From positions 27,184 through 34,570 of the forward strand of contig NVSM01000010.1 in assembly GCA_002401225.1 (NCBI GenBank): a DNA stretch of 7,387 nt, read 5' to 3'. The translations under genes were made by a program, and so were the position numbers. Below the pieces are notes generated by a model that was given only the letters and a program-made list of their open reading frames with translations, was not told where the DNA came from and did not search any database. The DNA comes from a bacterium (GTDB lineage: Bacteria > Planctomycetota > Phycisphaerae > Phycisphaerales > UBA1924). This document shows, in pieces, positions 1 to 5,925 of the stretch; within the stretch, counting starts at the first letter, position 1, and the number at the start of each line of letters is the position of its first letter.

Positions 1-1
1 G

Positions 2-2605
2 CATATGGACTGGATGGGCATCCGATGCGATCGAAGCTCATCCGTGGCGTTCCCGCAGTTTTTTAATATGGGCGATGGGCTTGGTGAGCAGGAGATGATC
101 AAAATCACAGCTGCTGGTGAAGGCTCGTATTGCAAGCACTGGTTTAATCTTGGTCACGATCCGCGCGAGCCTCGTAAGATTCCCACGCTGAGCGTACATC
201 GCCGTGCGGGTGACGCGGCATTTGAAGGAACATACACTGCGCAAAACAAGATGTACACCGTGCTTGGTGATGACACCGCGCCCGATGAAACCGAGTTCAT
301 CGCCTTCTTTGGTTGGTGCAACACCGTTGGGGGTGGCATTTCAAATGTGAACAACGGCACACGGGAGACTCAGCGTCGGTGGTATGTCGAAGATTACAAG
401 TGTTCATCTGTTCATGGGCACGGCGGTGGTCACACAAACCCATCGTACCACAACCACGCAGGGGTCGTGATCACTGATCAGCTGGCTATGCCCAGCCCTG
501 GGCATGAGCCCGTGAATTCCATCGAGATTGATGACACGAAATCCCATGGTCATTATCATGATGGATCACGGGTAGGCGTTCGGATTTTCGCAGGCCAAGA
601 CATTAACGATGCAAGCTCACACGCCGCACAGGCAAGAACGGGCGCGTACTTTGTTGATTGCATATTTTCGGGCAACCCCATTGCTGTATTCGTAGCTGCT
701 GGTCAATCGATTCTGGAAGACTGCGTATTTTATGACGGACGCGATATCACTGCTTGGGGATCGCGGGGGTTTGGGTACGAATCAAAATCGTCGATGGACA
801 CGCTTATTCGTCCGCTGTTTATCGGGGGTGACTATCCGAACGGGTATTCGATCTGGTGTGATCACTCCAACGATATCTATTCGCAAGACCCAACCGCTGG
901 TCCGAAAGAATACGGCGAGGGTCGACACTTTGGATCAGCCTGGCGAGGGATTGACATTCAGAATGGGTTGTTCTATAACCGTCCCGGCATCGCCGTGGAG
1001 TTGACGGGTTCCGAGAATATCAACATCACAAACTGCTTGTTTAAAGCATCCGGTTTGCCTCTTAAGTTCAATCACACCACGGGCGAGTTGACCGCTTCCA
1101 ACTTCAGCATGGATGGCAATGTCTTCGACATCGACGATTCAACCCTTGCCCAAGTCGGCGGTGCTGCCAAGACGCTTGTTGAGACAGAGGCTCTGGCTGG
1201 AACGGCATCGGGAAACACTGAAGAATCCATCGTCTTTGTTGATCCAACACGAAACCCAGACACCTACGCGCAGATGTACTTGAACGATCCCGCTGCGGAT
1301 TCGCTCGAACTCGTAAATGAAGCTTGTCGCCAGCGTGGGTTGGGAATTTACGATCCTGAACTCGAAGCATCATTCATCAATGATTGGATTCGGACTGGCT
1401 TTTACAGCACAAGCCATCCAGGCAAAGGCCCTGCATTGACAGGCCCATTGCAGTTGATGGCGACGACACCAGTTGATGGCAGTACGGGAGTCGCAACCGA
1501 CGCATCAATCGAGTTGGTCTTTAGTGCCCCGATCACATTGGGATCGGGAACCATTCGTCTGTACAACTCGGCAACCGATGCACTGGTTGCATCGCAGGCT
1601 GCTGCCAACTTAACCATTGCGGGAAGCACGCTCACCTGGGCAACGCCTGCGACGCTCATCGAGGGCGTTGGGTATTACATCTTGACCGATGCGGGCCTGG
1701 TCAATGACGGGGCGGGCAATAACGCAGCTGCGATCACTGACCCAACCGCGATGAACTTCACTGCTGAAACTCATATGGAGATCGGCATCAGCAATGCCGG
1801 ATCATCGCTGGCGGATACAGACTCGATCCAGCTTGGTAATACCATCGCCATCGATCAATCAACGACTGTGTCCCTGACCATTGCCAATGCAGGTTCTGAG
1901 CCGGTTACCATCGGCACCATCACCGCGACCGGCCATGTATCGATCGATGCAACCATTGATCCATCAGGCACCGTGCTGGCTGTTGGCGAGAATGCAACCC
2001 TTGGTCTGGTTGTTGACACCAGCGCGTCAGGGGCGGTTGCTGGGGGCGTGAGCGTTCCTTCTGGTGATGCGGCATCGCCGTTCGACTTGAGCTTCACGGG
2101 CACCGTGGTCGTCGCACAGACGACAGGAAGCGGCACCCATGATGTTCGCCAGGCGTATCTGGATGTGGCCGAAGCCGATGCCATCTTGGACGAAGTGATG
2201 ATGGGTGTGCAACTGCTCAAGCAGGCCTGGGACTCATTACAGCCTGCGGACAAAATCAAATGTATCGCCAACGCATCGGATGATTTCGATGCTCTTGTTT
2301 GGGATGGCATGCCGTCATCGAGCAGCCAAGTAACTGCCTGGCCGCGTCGGTACTGGAACGGCGAGGCGATGCTTCTTGATGGCGATCCGATCGTGCCCGA
2401 CGCTGTTGGCGCGGGTGAGTGGTCATTCGCTGGTCTCCCACGCGAGATCCGCATTGGTGTGGCCATCCAGTCTGCTTGGAAGGCTACCCTCGCTCTCTCG
2501 CTGGCCGAAGACAGAGGTGATCCAGCTCGTCCGCTCTCGATGCTTCACTCACACGCACAAAAAGCCGCAAGCCCCTATCGCGTCAGATTTGTAGGTGCCG
2601 TTTGA
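2..2605 (+). CDS. Giant neck protein: beta-helix + Big_5 Ig-like + HYDIN-like domain + C-terminal head-tail connector domain (5' partial)
   Basis: The frame is open through the left edge, so the true start probably lies outside the window; the first ATG is at base 5 and residues are numbered from it. Residues about 1-210 are unrecognised and carry several HxH motifs (137-139, 149-151, 181-185). Residues about 213-380 look like a right-handed parallel beta-helix, with short strands and recurring turns such as VDCIFSG, EDCVFYDG and INITNCLF. Residues 484-588 match the Big_5/SbsA Ig-like pattern (TPVDGSTGV, later LVFSAPI, TIRLYN, then a YYILTDAGLVND strand). Residues about 591-703 resemble choice-of-anchor-D/HYDIN sandwiches (SLTIANAGSEPVTI, ending FTGTVV). 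Residues about 713-866 match the phage 'DnaT-like'/gp6-type connector family: YLDVAEADA, AWDSLQPADK, VWDG, AWPRR, then a LPREIRIGV helix. The gene overlaps the next by TTGA and sits where a connector gene is expected. The inferred role is a portal-bound ring carrying an external appendage. The domain calls are fairly firm; the function of the fusion is inference. Confidence 0.75.
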   Translation, partial: HMDWMGIRCDRSSSVAFPQFFNMGDGLGEQEMIKITAAGEGSYCKHWFNLGHDPREPRKIPTLSVHRRAGDAAFEGTYTAQNKMYTVLGDDTAPDETEFIAFFGWCNTVGGGISNVNNGTRETQRRWYVEDYKCSSVHGHGGGHTNPSYHNHAGVVITDQLAMPSPGHEPVNSIEIDDTKSHGHYHDGSRVGVRIFAGQDINDASSHAAQARTGAYFVDCIFSGNPIAVFVAAGQSILEDCVFYDGRDITAWGSRGFGYESKSSMDTLIRPLFIGGDYPNGYSIWCDHSNDIYSQDPTAGPKEYGEGRHFGSAWRGIDIQNGLFYNRPGIAVELTGSENINITNCLFKASGLPLKFNHTTGELTASNFSMDGNVFDIDDSTLAQVGGAAKTLVETEALAGTASGNTEESIVFVDPTRNPDTYAQMYLNDPAADSLELVNEACRQRGLGIYDPELEASFINDWIRTGFYSTSHPGKGPALTGPLQLMATTPVDGSTGVATDASIELVFSAPITLGSGTIRLYNSATDALVASQAAANLTIAGSTLTWATPATLIEGVGYYILTDAGLVNDGAGNNAAAITDPTAMNFTAETHMEIGISNAGSSLADTDSIQLGNTIAIDQSTTVSLTIANAGSEPVTIGTITATGHVSIDATIDPSGTVLAVGENATLGLVVDTSASGAVAGGVSVPSGDAASPFDLSFTGTVVVAQTTGSGTHDVRQAYLDVAEADAILDEVMMGVQLLKQAWDSLQPADKIKCIANASDDFDALVWDGMPSSSSQVTAWPRRYWNGEAMLLDGDPIVPDAVGAGEWSFAGLPREIRIGVAIQSAWKATLALSLAEDRGDPARPLSMLHSHAQKAASPYRVRFVGAV
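1454..1768 (+). other. Big_5/SbsA-type Ig-like domain
   Basis: Residues 484-588 of the first protein follow the Big_5 pattern closely: a TP-x-DG-x-TGV opening, an IELVFSAPI strand, a GSGTIRLYN strand, then LTWATPATL, the YYILTDAG strand with a VNDGAGN loop, and a closing MNFTAE strand. Such domains occur in secreted and surface proteins, and Ig-like folds are also common decorations on phage structural proteins. Here it follows the beta-helix and probably acts as a spacer or carbohydrate-contact module. Confidence 0.7.
1775..2113 (+). other. HYDIN/choice-of-anchor-D-like beta-sandwich
   Basis: Residues about 591-703 show the hallmark order of this ASH/HYDIN-like fold: an IQLGNTIAIDQSTTVSLTI region, the NAGSEPVTI turn, a TGHVSIDA segment, LAVGENATLGLVV, and an ending that resembles 'PF-x-LSFTGTV'. 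In large bacterial extracellular proteins such units sit in tandem as stalks. Here the unit directly precedes the threonine/glycine-rich linker TTGSG that leads into the connector domain, which suggests a spacer between appendage and ring. Confidence 0.6.
2141..2602 (+). other. Connector-type (gp6/Ad1, 'DnaT-like') domain at the C-terminus of the first protein
   Basis: This is the part of the first reading frame that normally forms a free-standing protein of roughly 130-160 residues in siphophages. Diagnostic points are the YLDVAEADA opening (residues 718-726), AWDSL..ADK (741-750), VWDG (765-768), AWPRR (778-782) and a final helical stretch starting LPREIRIG. Members bind the portal from below as a dodecameric ring and are followed by a head-closure protein, as here. 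No convincing separate start is visible. The best in-frame candidates are GTG at 2105 and GTG at 2165; neither has a clear Shine-Dalgarno sequence, and the second would cut into the family core. The domain therefore seems to be made as part of the long protein. The family is known from recalled consensus, not from a search. Confidence 0.7.
2593..2597 (+). promoter_or_regulatory. Weak ribosome binding site for the TTG start at 2602
   Basis: AGGTG lies 4 bases before the TTG that opens the second gene. The TTG overlaps the TGA of the preceding gene (TTGA), so translation is probably coupled to termination of the large protein. No ATG or GTG in this frame lies near the junction. Confidence 0.45.
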
Positions 2606-2967
2606 ACAACATCCGTATCACATCTATTCAATCGCAGGCGGGAGCCCGTGGCGACGGCGAGCGGGTGTTTGCACCAAACACGATCGTCGTGCCCATCCCT
2701 GCCATGCTCAAAGATCCATCGAGCCATCGGCGCACGACCGATCGATCACAAGGGATCGAATCGGATGCGTTGATCGTTGTATCGCGTGAAGCTCTTCGCA
2801 GCCAGGGGAACCAGCCGTCGGTCGGCGACCGTGTGGGCTTCGTACAGACACGCCTTGGGGCGATCGCCAAGATCGGCGACATCGTCAACCTGCGAGAACT
2901 CGAAGGCGATACCAAGGTCGAGATGGCTTTGAAGACACGCTTGGACAACGCGGAGGTGCAGTCATGA
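2602..2967 (+). CDS. Putative head-closure (head-tail joining, stopper) protein
   Basis: This encodes 121 residues and reads from TTG, overlapping the previous stop by 4 bases; the usual ATGA overlap has become TTGA. It sits between a connector-type domain and an HK97 gp10-like gene, the usual place of the head-closure protein (SPP1 gp16, lambda gpFII, HK97 Ad2 role), which binds beneath the connector and keeps DNA in the head. The length fits that family. The C-terminal half has a small-beta-barrel feel (DALIVVSREAL, then PSVGDRVGFVQ, then AKIGDIVNL), resembling the '..VGDRV..DG..Y.V..I' pattern of these proteins. The N-terminal half, with a basic DPSSHRRTTDRSQG loop, is not recognised. The function is assigned mainly from position. 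The TTG start is the only reasonable one near the junction. Confidence 0.6.
   Translation: MNNIRITSIQSQAGARGDGERVFAPNTIVVPIPAMLKDPSSHRRTTDRSQGIESDALIVVSREALRSQGNQPSVGDRVGFVQTRLGAIAKIGDIVNLRELEGDTKVEMALKTRLDNAEVQS
2952..2958 (+). promoter_or_regulatory. Strong Shine-Dalgarno for the gp10-like gene
   Basis: GGAGGTG lies 5 bases before the ATG at 2964, inside the end of the head-closure gene. It fixes the start of the next gene at the ATGA overlap. Confidence 0.75.
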
Positions 2968-3317
2968 CCAAGACAGAAGCCACTTTGCCGATCGCTGATA
3001 TCAAGGCATTCGAGAAGCATATTCGTGATCTGGGCGAGGATATGCGTGATGGTGTTCTTATTGAAACCGCTGAGGGCATCGTGGGCGAGGCGCAGTTTGA
3101 GGCTCCTGTATTGACAGGTGCCCTGGCCGAATCGCACACTGTTTCGGAACCCGACGAGGGTTCGATCATCGTCGGTGCGAACACGCCGTATGCGATGGCG
3201 GTACACGAGACCCACCCGACAAAGGCCCACTGGTTTATCAATGCGATCAATCGAAACTTTAAGCGGATCTCGGGTCGAGCGATCGAGAAGGCATTGCGAG
3301 AAGGGGGTGCAAGATGA
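2964..3317 (+). CDS. HK97 gp10-like phage protein
   Basis: This 117-residue protein carries the signature of the HK97 gp10 family: an APVLTGAL motif (residues 47-54), a short beta segment, IIVGANTPYAMAVHE (residues 68-82), and HWFINAI (89-95) in the place of the family's 'PFL-x-PA' segment, followed by a basic helix. Family members are found at the head-tail junction or tail end of siphophage and are required for tail completion or joining; their exact place in the virion varies between phages. The gene overlaps its neighbour at each end by four bases (ATGA), and the GGAGGTG upstream makes the start secure. The length is typical of the family, which usually runs 110-150 residues. This is one of the firmest calls in the window and anchors the naming of the genes around it. 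Confidence 0.8.
   Translation: MTKTEATLPIADIKAFEKHIRDLGEDMRDGVLIETAEGIVGEAQFEAPVLTGALAESHTVSEPDEGSIIVGANTPYAMAVHETHPTKAHWFINAINRNFKRISGRAIEKALREGGAR
3303..3309 (+). promoter_or_regulatory. Shine-Dalgarno for the tail-terminator-position gene
   Basis: GGGGGTG lies 4 bases before the ATG at 3314, within the last codons of the gp10-like gene. It supports use of the ATG in the ATGA overlap. Confidence 0.6.
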
Positions 3318-3820
3318 CATTATCAGCGATCGATATGTGCGTGCAGCTCGGGCGATTCCTTGGCCGCGAACTCAATGATACTTTCGTCGAAGCCGACAGC
3401 AGCGACCATGGCAATATCTATGCCTCGCCGCTCCCCGCATTGAAATACCGGAAAGCATATGCGGTATCGATCGTGCCCCAGCCAAGTGCGACCGACGAGC
3501 CGATGGCCGTTACTCAGCGGATGGCGATCGTGTTGCACTCCACCGCACCAGGTAACTCGCTGGCGATGGAAATGCTGGGTGCGTATGCGTCGAAGCTCTG
3601 GCGTAATAACCGACCACGCGTTTTGATCGAGGGCGATTACAAGCCGGGCATCATCGGCGTACCAACGCAGGTCGGCACGCATGCAGTCTGGCGCATCATT
3701 GAGATCCGCCAGCTCGATCACCCACAAATCAAACCACGGACTGAAGAGGGCCAGGCAGCTGCCGGGTTCGCTTTGGAAGTTCACGCAGTACAAACAACCG
3801 TCGAAGTTTCGGCATCGTAG
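3314..3820 (+). CDS. Putative tail terminator / tail completion protein
   Basis: This encodes 168 residues, starting at an ATGA overlap with a purine-rich site just upstream. It lies between the gp10-like gene and the tail tube gene, the classical position of the tail terminator (lambda gpU, SPP1 gp17 role), which stops tube polymerisation and docks the tail to the head. The predicted fold is mixed alpha/beta: an N-terminal helix (AIDMCVQLGRFLGREL), strands around KAYAVSIVPQ and RMAIVLHS, a helix SLAMEMLGAYASKLW, then IIGVPTQVGTHAVWRIIEIRQ and a final strand FALEVHAVQTTVEV. That helix-strand-helix-strand layout with a closing long strand is compatible with terminator proteins, which are poorly conserved in sequence. 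I recognise no family-specific motif, so the call rests on gene order, size and fold pattern. A minor capsid or tail-completion protein of another family is the main alternative. Confidence 0.55.
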   Translation: MTLSAIDMCVQLGRFLGRELNDTFVEADSSDHGNIYASPLPALKYRKAYAVSIVPQPSATDEPMAVTQRMAIVLHSTAPGNSLAMEMLGAYASKLWRNNRPRVLIEGDYKPGIIGVPTQVGTHAVWRIIEIRQLDHPQIKPRTEEGQAAAGFALEVHAVQTTVEVSAS

Positions 3821-3826
3821 AAGGAG
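3821..3826 (+). promoter_or_regulatory. Near-consensus Shine-Dalgarno for the tail tube gene
   Basis: AAGGAG starts immediately after the previous stop codon and lies 7 bases before the ATG at 3834. This is the only true intergenic gap in the window (13 bases) and the best ribosome binding site. That fits a gene whose product is needed in many copies per virion. Confidence 0.8.
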
Positions 3827-3833
3827 TTAAGCC

Positions 3834-4313
3834 ATGGGCAACGAAGCAAATATTAAAGGTGATATCTGGGATGTGTACATCGATGGGAGCTTGGCACCAT
3901 TCGATGCGACCTGGGATGTGGGTGAAAATTTAGACATTCATATGGTCACGACCCAGCGTCAAGGAAGCTCGCCAATCGCAGCACTTGTCCAAGGGCAAAA
4001 GTGCGAGATGTCATTTGTGTTTCAAGAAATGACCAGAGACAATTGCATGCGATGGAATGGTATCGCAGGTGCAGCGGCAACTGAAAACCCGCTGCCGCCT
4101 GTGGGCACGAAGCTGCCAACGCACACCGTTCGCATGCACAACCCGACGGATGGTGCCGATACCACGAACGACATCTATATGCCAAAGGTTTCATTCAAAG
4201 GATACTCGATGTCTGCTGATGGCCTGGGGAACGCTGAGCAGAAGGTTCCTGCGATTGCAATGGTGGATCTTGCGACTGGCGTTCTCAGCCAGATCGGATG
4301 GGTGGGGCCGTAA
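3834..4313 (+). CDS. Putative major tail tube protein
   Basis: This encodes 159 residues. Many copies of such a protein stack as hexameric rings to form the tail tube. It begins with a small beta-hairpin region (ANIKGDIWDVYIDGSLAPFD), continues with strands alternating polar and hydrophobic residues (CEMSFVFQEMT), and ends with YMPKVSFKGYSMS and a run KVPAIAMVDLATGVLSQIGW. This beta-sandwich pattern, with a short helix in the middle (RDNCMRWNGIAGAAA) and a final strand-rich segment, resembles siphophage tube proteins. Position supports it: it follows the terminator gene and precedes a chaperone-position gene and the tape measure. Its ribosome binding site is the strongest in the window, as expected for an abundant structural protein. 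No neighbouring sheath gene is present, which argues against a contractile tail. The start at 3834 is clear; the stop TAA shares one base with the next ATG. Confidence 0.65.
   Translation: MGNEANIKGDIWDVYIDGSLAPFDATWDVGENLDIHMVTTQRQGSSPIAALVQGQKCEMSFVFQEMTRDNCMRWNGIAGAAATENPLPPVGTKLPTHTVRMHNPTDGADTTNDIYMPKVSFKGYSMSADGLGNAEQKVPAIAMVDLATGVLSQIGWVGP
4300..4307 (+). promoter_or_regulatory. Purine-rich site deciding the start at 4313
   Basis: GGGTGGGG lies 5 bases before the ATG at 4313, so initiation at the TAATG junction is favoured over the in-frame ATG at 4298, which would overlap the tail tube gene by 16 bases and has no comparable site. Confidence 0.5.
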
Positions 4314-4876
4314 TGAACAACTGCATCATCAATCTTGAAGAGGCACCTGTCTGGGATTTCTTTGTCACGATTCGCGGCATGACGATCCCGATGACCTCGC
4401 CGTTGGACTGCCCTGATATGCCCGACGCGCCGATTCCGTCCCAGGGCGAGATCGATCAGATGACCAAGCGGTGGCCTGGACTATTCGTTTGGCTGTGGCG
4501 TGGGATCGTCGGCGGGCCTCGCGTTCGTCGTGGGGATCTGCCAGATGACGGCGGCGCGGAGTATGTACGCGATGTGTGCCAGGTGATCCTTGGCGATGAG
4601 CATTGCGTGCTGGTCGGCGAGATGTCAACGGGCGAGTGTGCCCAGGTGATTCAATCGTACAAGAGTTGCCAGAACCAGTGGATTCAAGCCACGCATAGCT
4701 GGGCGGGTAGAACTGCTGGAAAGAAGTTCGATCGATCGTCATCAACACCTTCGGCTACTTCAGCAGGGCAACCCATGACACGCGTCGCGCCTGGCGGCCG
4801 CGTTCCGATGTCGCTCAACCCACAGCGACATCCATCGCTTGTGCAGGATGAAGATGAAGGGGACAAAGCCGAATGA
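4313..4876 (+). CDS. Protein in the tail-assembly-chaperone position
   Basis: This encodes 187 residues from the ATG at 4313, which shares a base with the tube stop (TAATG). An alternative ATG at 4298 adds five residues. Between tube and tape-measure genes, siphophages normally encode tail assembly chaperones (lambda G/GT role) that coat the tape measure during assembly. The protein has a folded-looking N-terminal part to about residue 138, rich in tryptophan and cysteine (VWDFFVTIRGM; RWPGLFVWLWRG at 54-64; C4, C33, C89, C98, C109, C119). The last 50 or so residues are serine-, proline- and glycine-rich, end in an acidic DEDEGDKAE, and are probably disordered. I recognise no family motif. 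The usual -1 frameshift arrangement is not convincingly present: the -1 frame is open only from 4711 to 4848 and has no good slippery heptamer. The stop overlaps the tape measure start by ATGA. The role is inferred from position only. Confidence 0.5.
   Translation: MNNCIINLEEAPVWDFFVTIRGMTIPMTSPLDCPDMPDAPIPSQGEIDQMTKRWPGLFVWLWRGIVGGPRVRRGDLPDDGGAEYVRDVCQVILGDEHCVLVGEMSTGECAQVIQSYKSCQNQWIQATHSWAGRTAGKKFDRSSSTPSATSAGQPMTRVAPGGRVPMSLNPQRHPSLVQDEDEGDKAE
4857..4863 (+). promoter_or_regulatory. Ribosome binding site for the tape measure gene
   Basis: AAGGGGA lies 9 bases before the ATG at 4873. It sits within the acidic C-terminal codons of the preceding gene and supports start at the ATGA overlap. 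Confidence 0.5.
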
Positions 4877-5925
4877 TCGGATCAGCTGCAACATTGGGAA
4901 ACTTCCAGGCGAAGCTTGGTATGGACTCTGACGATTATGTCAAGGGCACCATTGTTGCGGACACTGCATCGCGTGTATTTGGCGAAACCTTTACCAGCTT
5001 TGTGGCCAATCCGCTGCTGGGTTCGTTGGCCATCCTCAAGAGCGTTGGCAAGGCCATGATATCGGGAAGTGTCGAAGCATTGGGCTATGCAGAATCGATT
5101 GAGCGGATGTCGCAGGTCACCGGATTATCAGAGCAACTTTTGATTGGTTTGCAGAAGCAGCTTGAGTTGGCAGGCTTCAGTGCTGAGCGAGCAAAGCAGG
5201 CAGGGCTTGGGCTCAACAAGTTCTTGGCCGACTTTAATAATCATGGTGCGATGTCTGCCGATGTGCTTTCGCAGATGGGGCTGTCGATTGATGGCCTTGA
5301 AGGATCGGATCAGATATTCCGTGCGGTCATCGAGTCGCTGAGCCAAATCGAAGACCCCGCAACCAAGGCTGGGCTGGCGGCACGGTTCTTTGGTGAAGAA
5401 GCTGGGCCGGAGTTGATCAACGCAATCGCTGGCGGGAATGACGCGATCGATGAGATGATCGATCGATATAACCGACTAGGGTTTGTGGTTGATCGTCGAG
5501 CCAACTCGTCGATGGCTGGACTCAACACCACACTTGGATTCACTCAGCAAGCGATCGAGGGAATTGGTAACAATATCCTGATTGAGTTTTTGCTTGGTAT
5601 TTCAGACAGCGCAGACTTATCGAACGAATCAATCGTTAGGTTGGCGGAGACACTCAATGGATCACTCGGTCCTGCGGCTCATGAAATAGGCGAGTTCCTT
5701 GCTGCGATACTACCCGTATTGACAAAGATCATTGAGTTATCCAACTTGGCGTCCGACGGCTTGGGCGATCGTTTTGCCGAGATCATGGAAAGTACCAGGC
5801 AATGGGGGGAGATTCTCGGACTTACAGGGGGGGGCGGGCCATCAGATGATGTGCTTCTGGCGCAGGGGCGGAACCGCCAACGCGGCGCGGAATACCTCCA
5901 ACAGGAAGAGGAGTTCGGACTGTGA
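4873..5925 (+). CDS. Short phage tail tape measure protein
   Basis: This encodes 350 residues with a clear tape-measure core at about 70-245: YAESIERMSQVTGLSEQLL (72-90), LQKQLELAGFSAERAKQAGLGLNKFL split across 93-118, then a LSQMGLSIDGL segment, SLSQIEDPATKAGLAARFFGEEAG (155-178), ELINAIAGG, and a second helix pair leading to NSSMAGLNTT. This is the familiar order 'TGLS..L..L..A...G.....L..L...L.......LG......A...FG..G..L'. The protein lies inside the tail tube and sets its length. A hydrophobic stretch at about 270-292 (IGEFLAAILPVLTKIIELSNLA) could interact with a membrane at DNA ejection. There is no long coiled coil and no lytic-enzyme domain. At 350 residues it is much shorter than most siphophage tape measures, implying a short tail. 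An 8-base G run (5827-5834) encodes glycines near the C-terminus. The ends overlap both neighbours by four bases (ATGA, GTGA). Confidence 0.8.
   Translation: MIGSAATLGNFQAKLGMDSDDYVKGTIVADTASRVFGETFTSFVANPLLGSLAILKSVGKAMISGSVEALGYAESIERMSQVTGLSEQLLIGLQKQLELAGFSAERAKQAGLGLNKFLADFNNHGAMSADVLSQMGLSIDGLEGSDQIFRAVIESLSQIEDPATKAGLAARFFGEEAGPELINAIAGGNDAIDEMIDRYNRLGFVVDRRANSSMAGLNTTLGFTQQAIEGIGNNILIEFLLGISDSADLSNESIVRLAETLNGSLGPAAHEIGEFLAAILPVLTKIIELSNLASDGLGDRFAEIMESTRQWGEILGLTGGGGPSDDVLLAQGRNRQRGAEYLQQEEEFGL
5908..5913 (+). promoter_or_regulatory. Shine-Dalgarno for the GTG start at 5922
   Basis: GAGGAG lies 8 bases before GTG at 5922, which overlaps the tape measure stop as GTGA. The site decides for this GTG as the start. 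Confidence 0.6.

Noticed and set aside
1855..2466. Minus-strand open frame of 203 codons opposite the Ig-like and connector parts
   Set aside because: The plus strand carries recognisable HYDIN-like and connector motifs. The antisense product is low-complexity Ser/Thr/Ala/Pro-rich.
2860..2867. GCGATCGC as a cyanobacterial HIP1 signature
   Set aside because: Only one copy is seen in 7.4 kb, too few to argue for a cyanobacterial host; the enriched unit is the hexamer CGATCG.
2628..3320. Minus-strand open frame of 230 codons opposite the head-closure and gp10-like genes
   Set aside because: The plus-strand gp10-like gene is firmly recognised here, and the minus-strand frame spans two overlapping genes, as expected of a codon-bias shadow.
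4298..4313. ATG at 4298 as start of the chaperone-position gene
   Set aside because: It would overlap the tail tube gene by 16 bases and lacks a clear Shine-Dalgarno sequence, whereas the ATG at 4313 has GGGTGGGG upstream and forms a standard TAATG junction.
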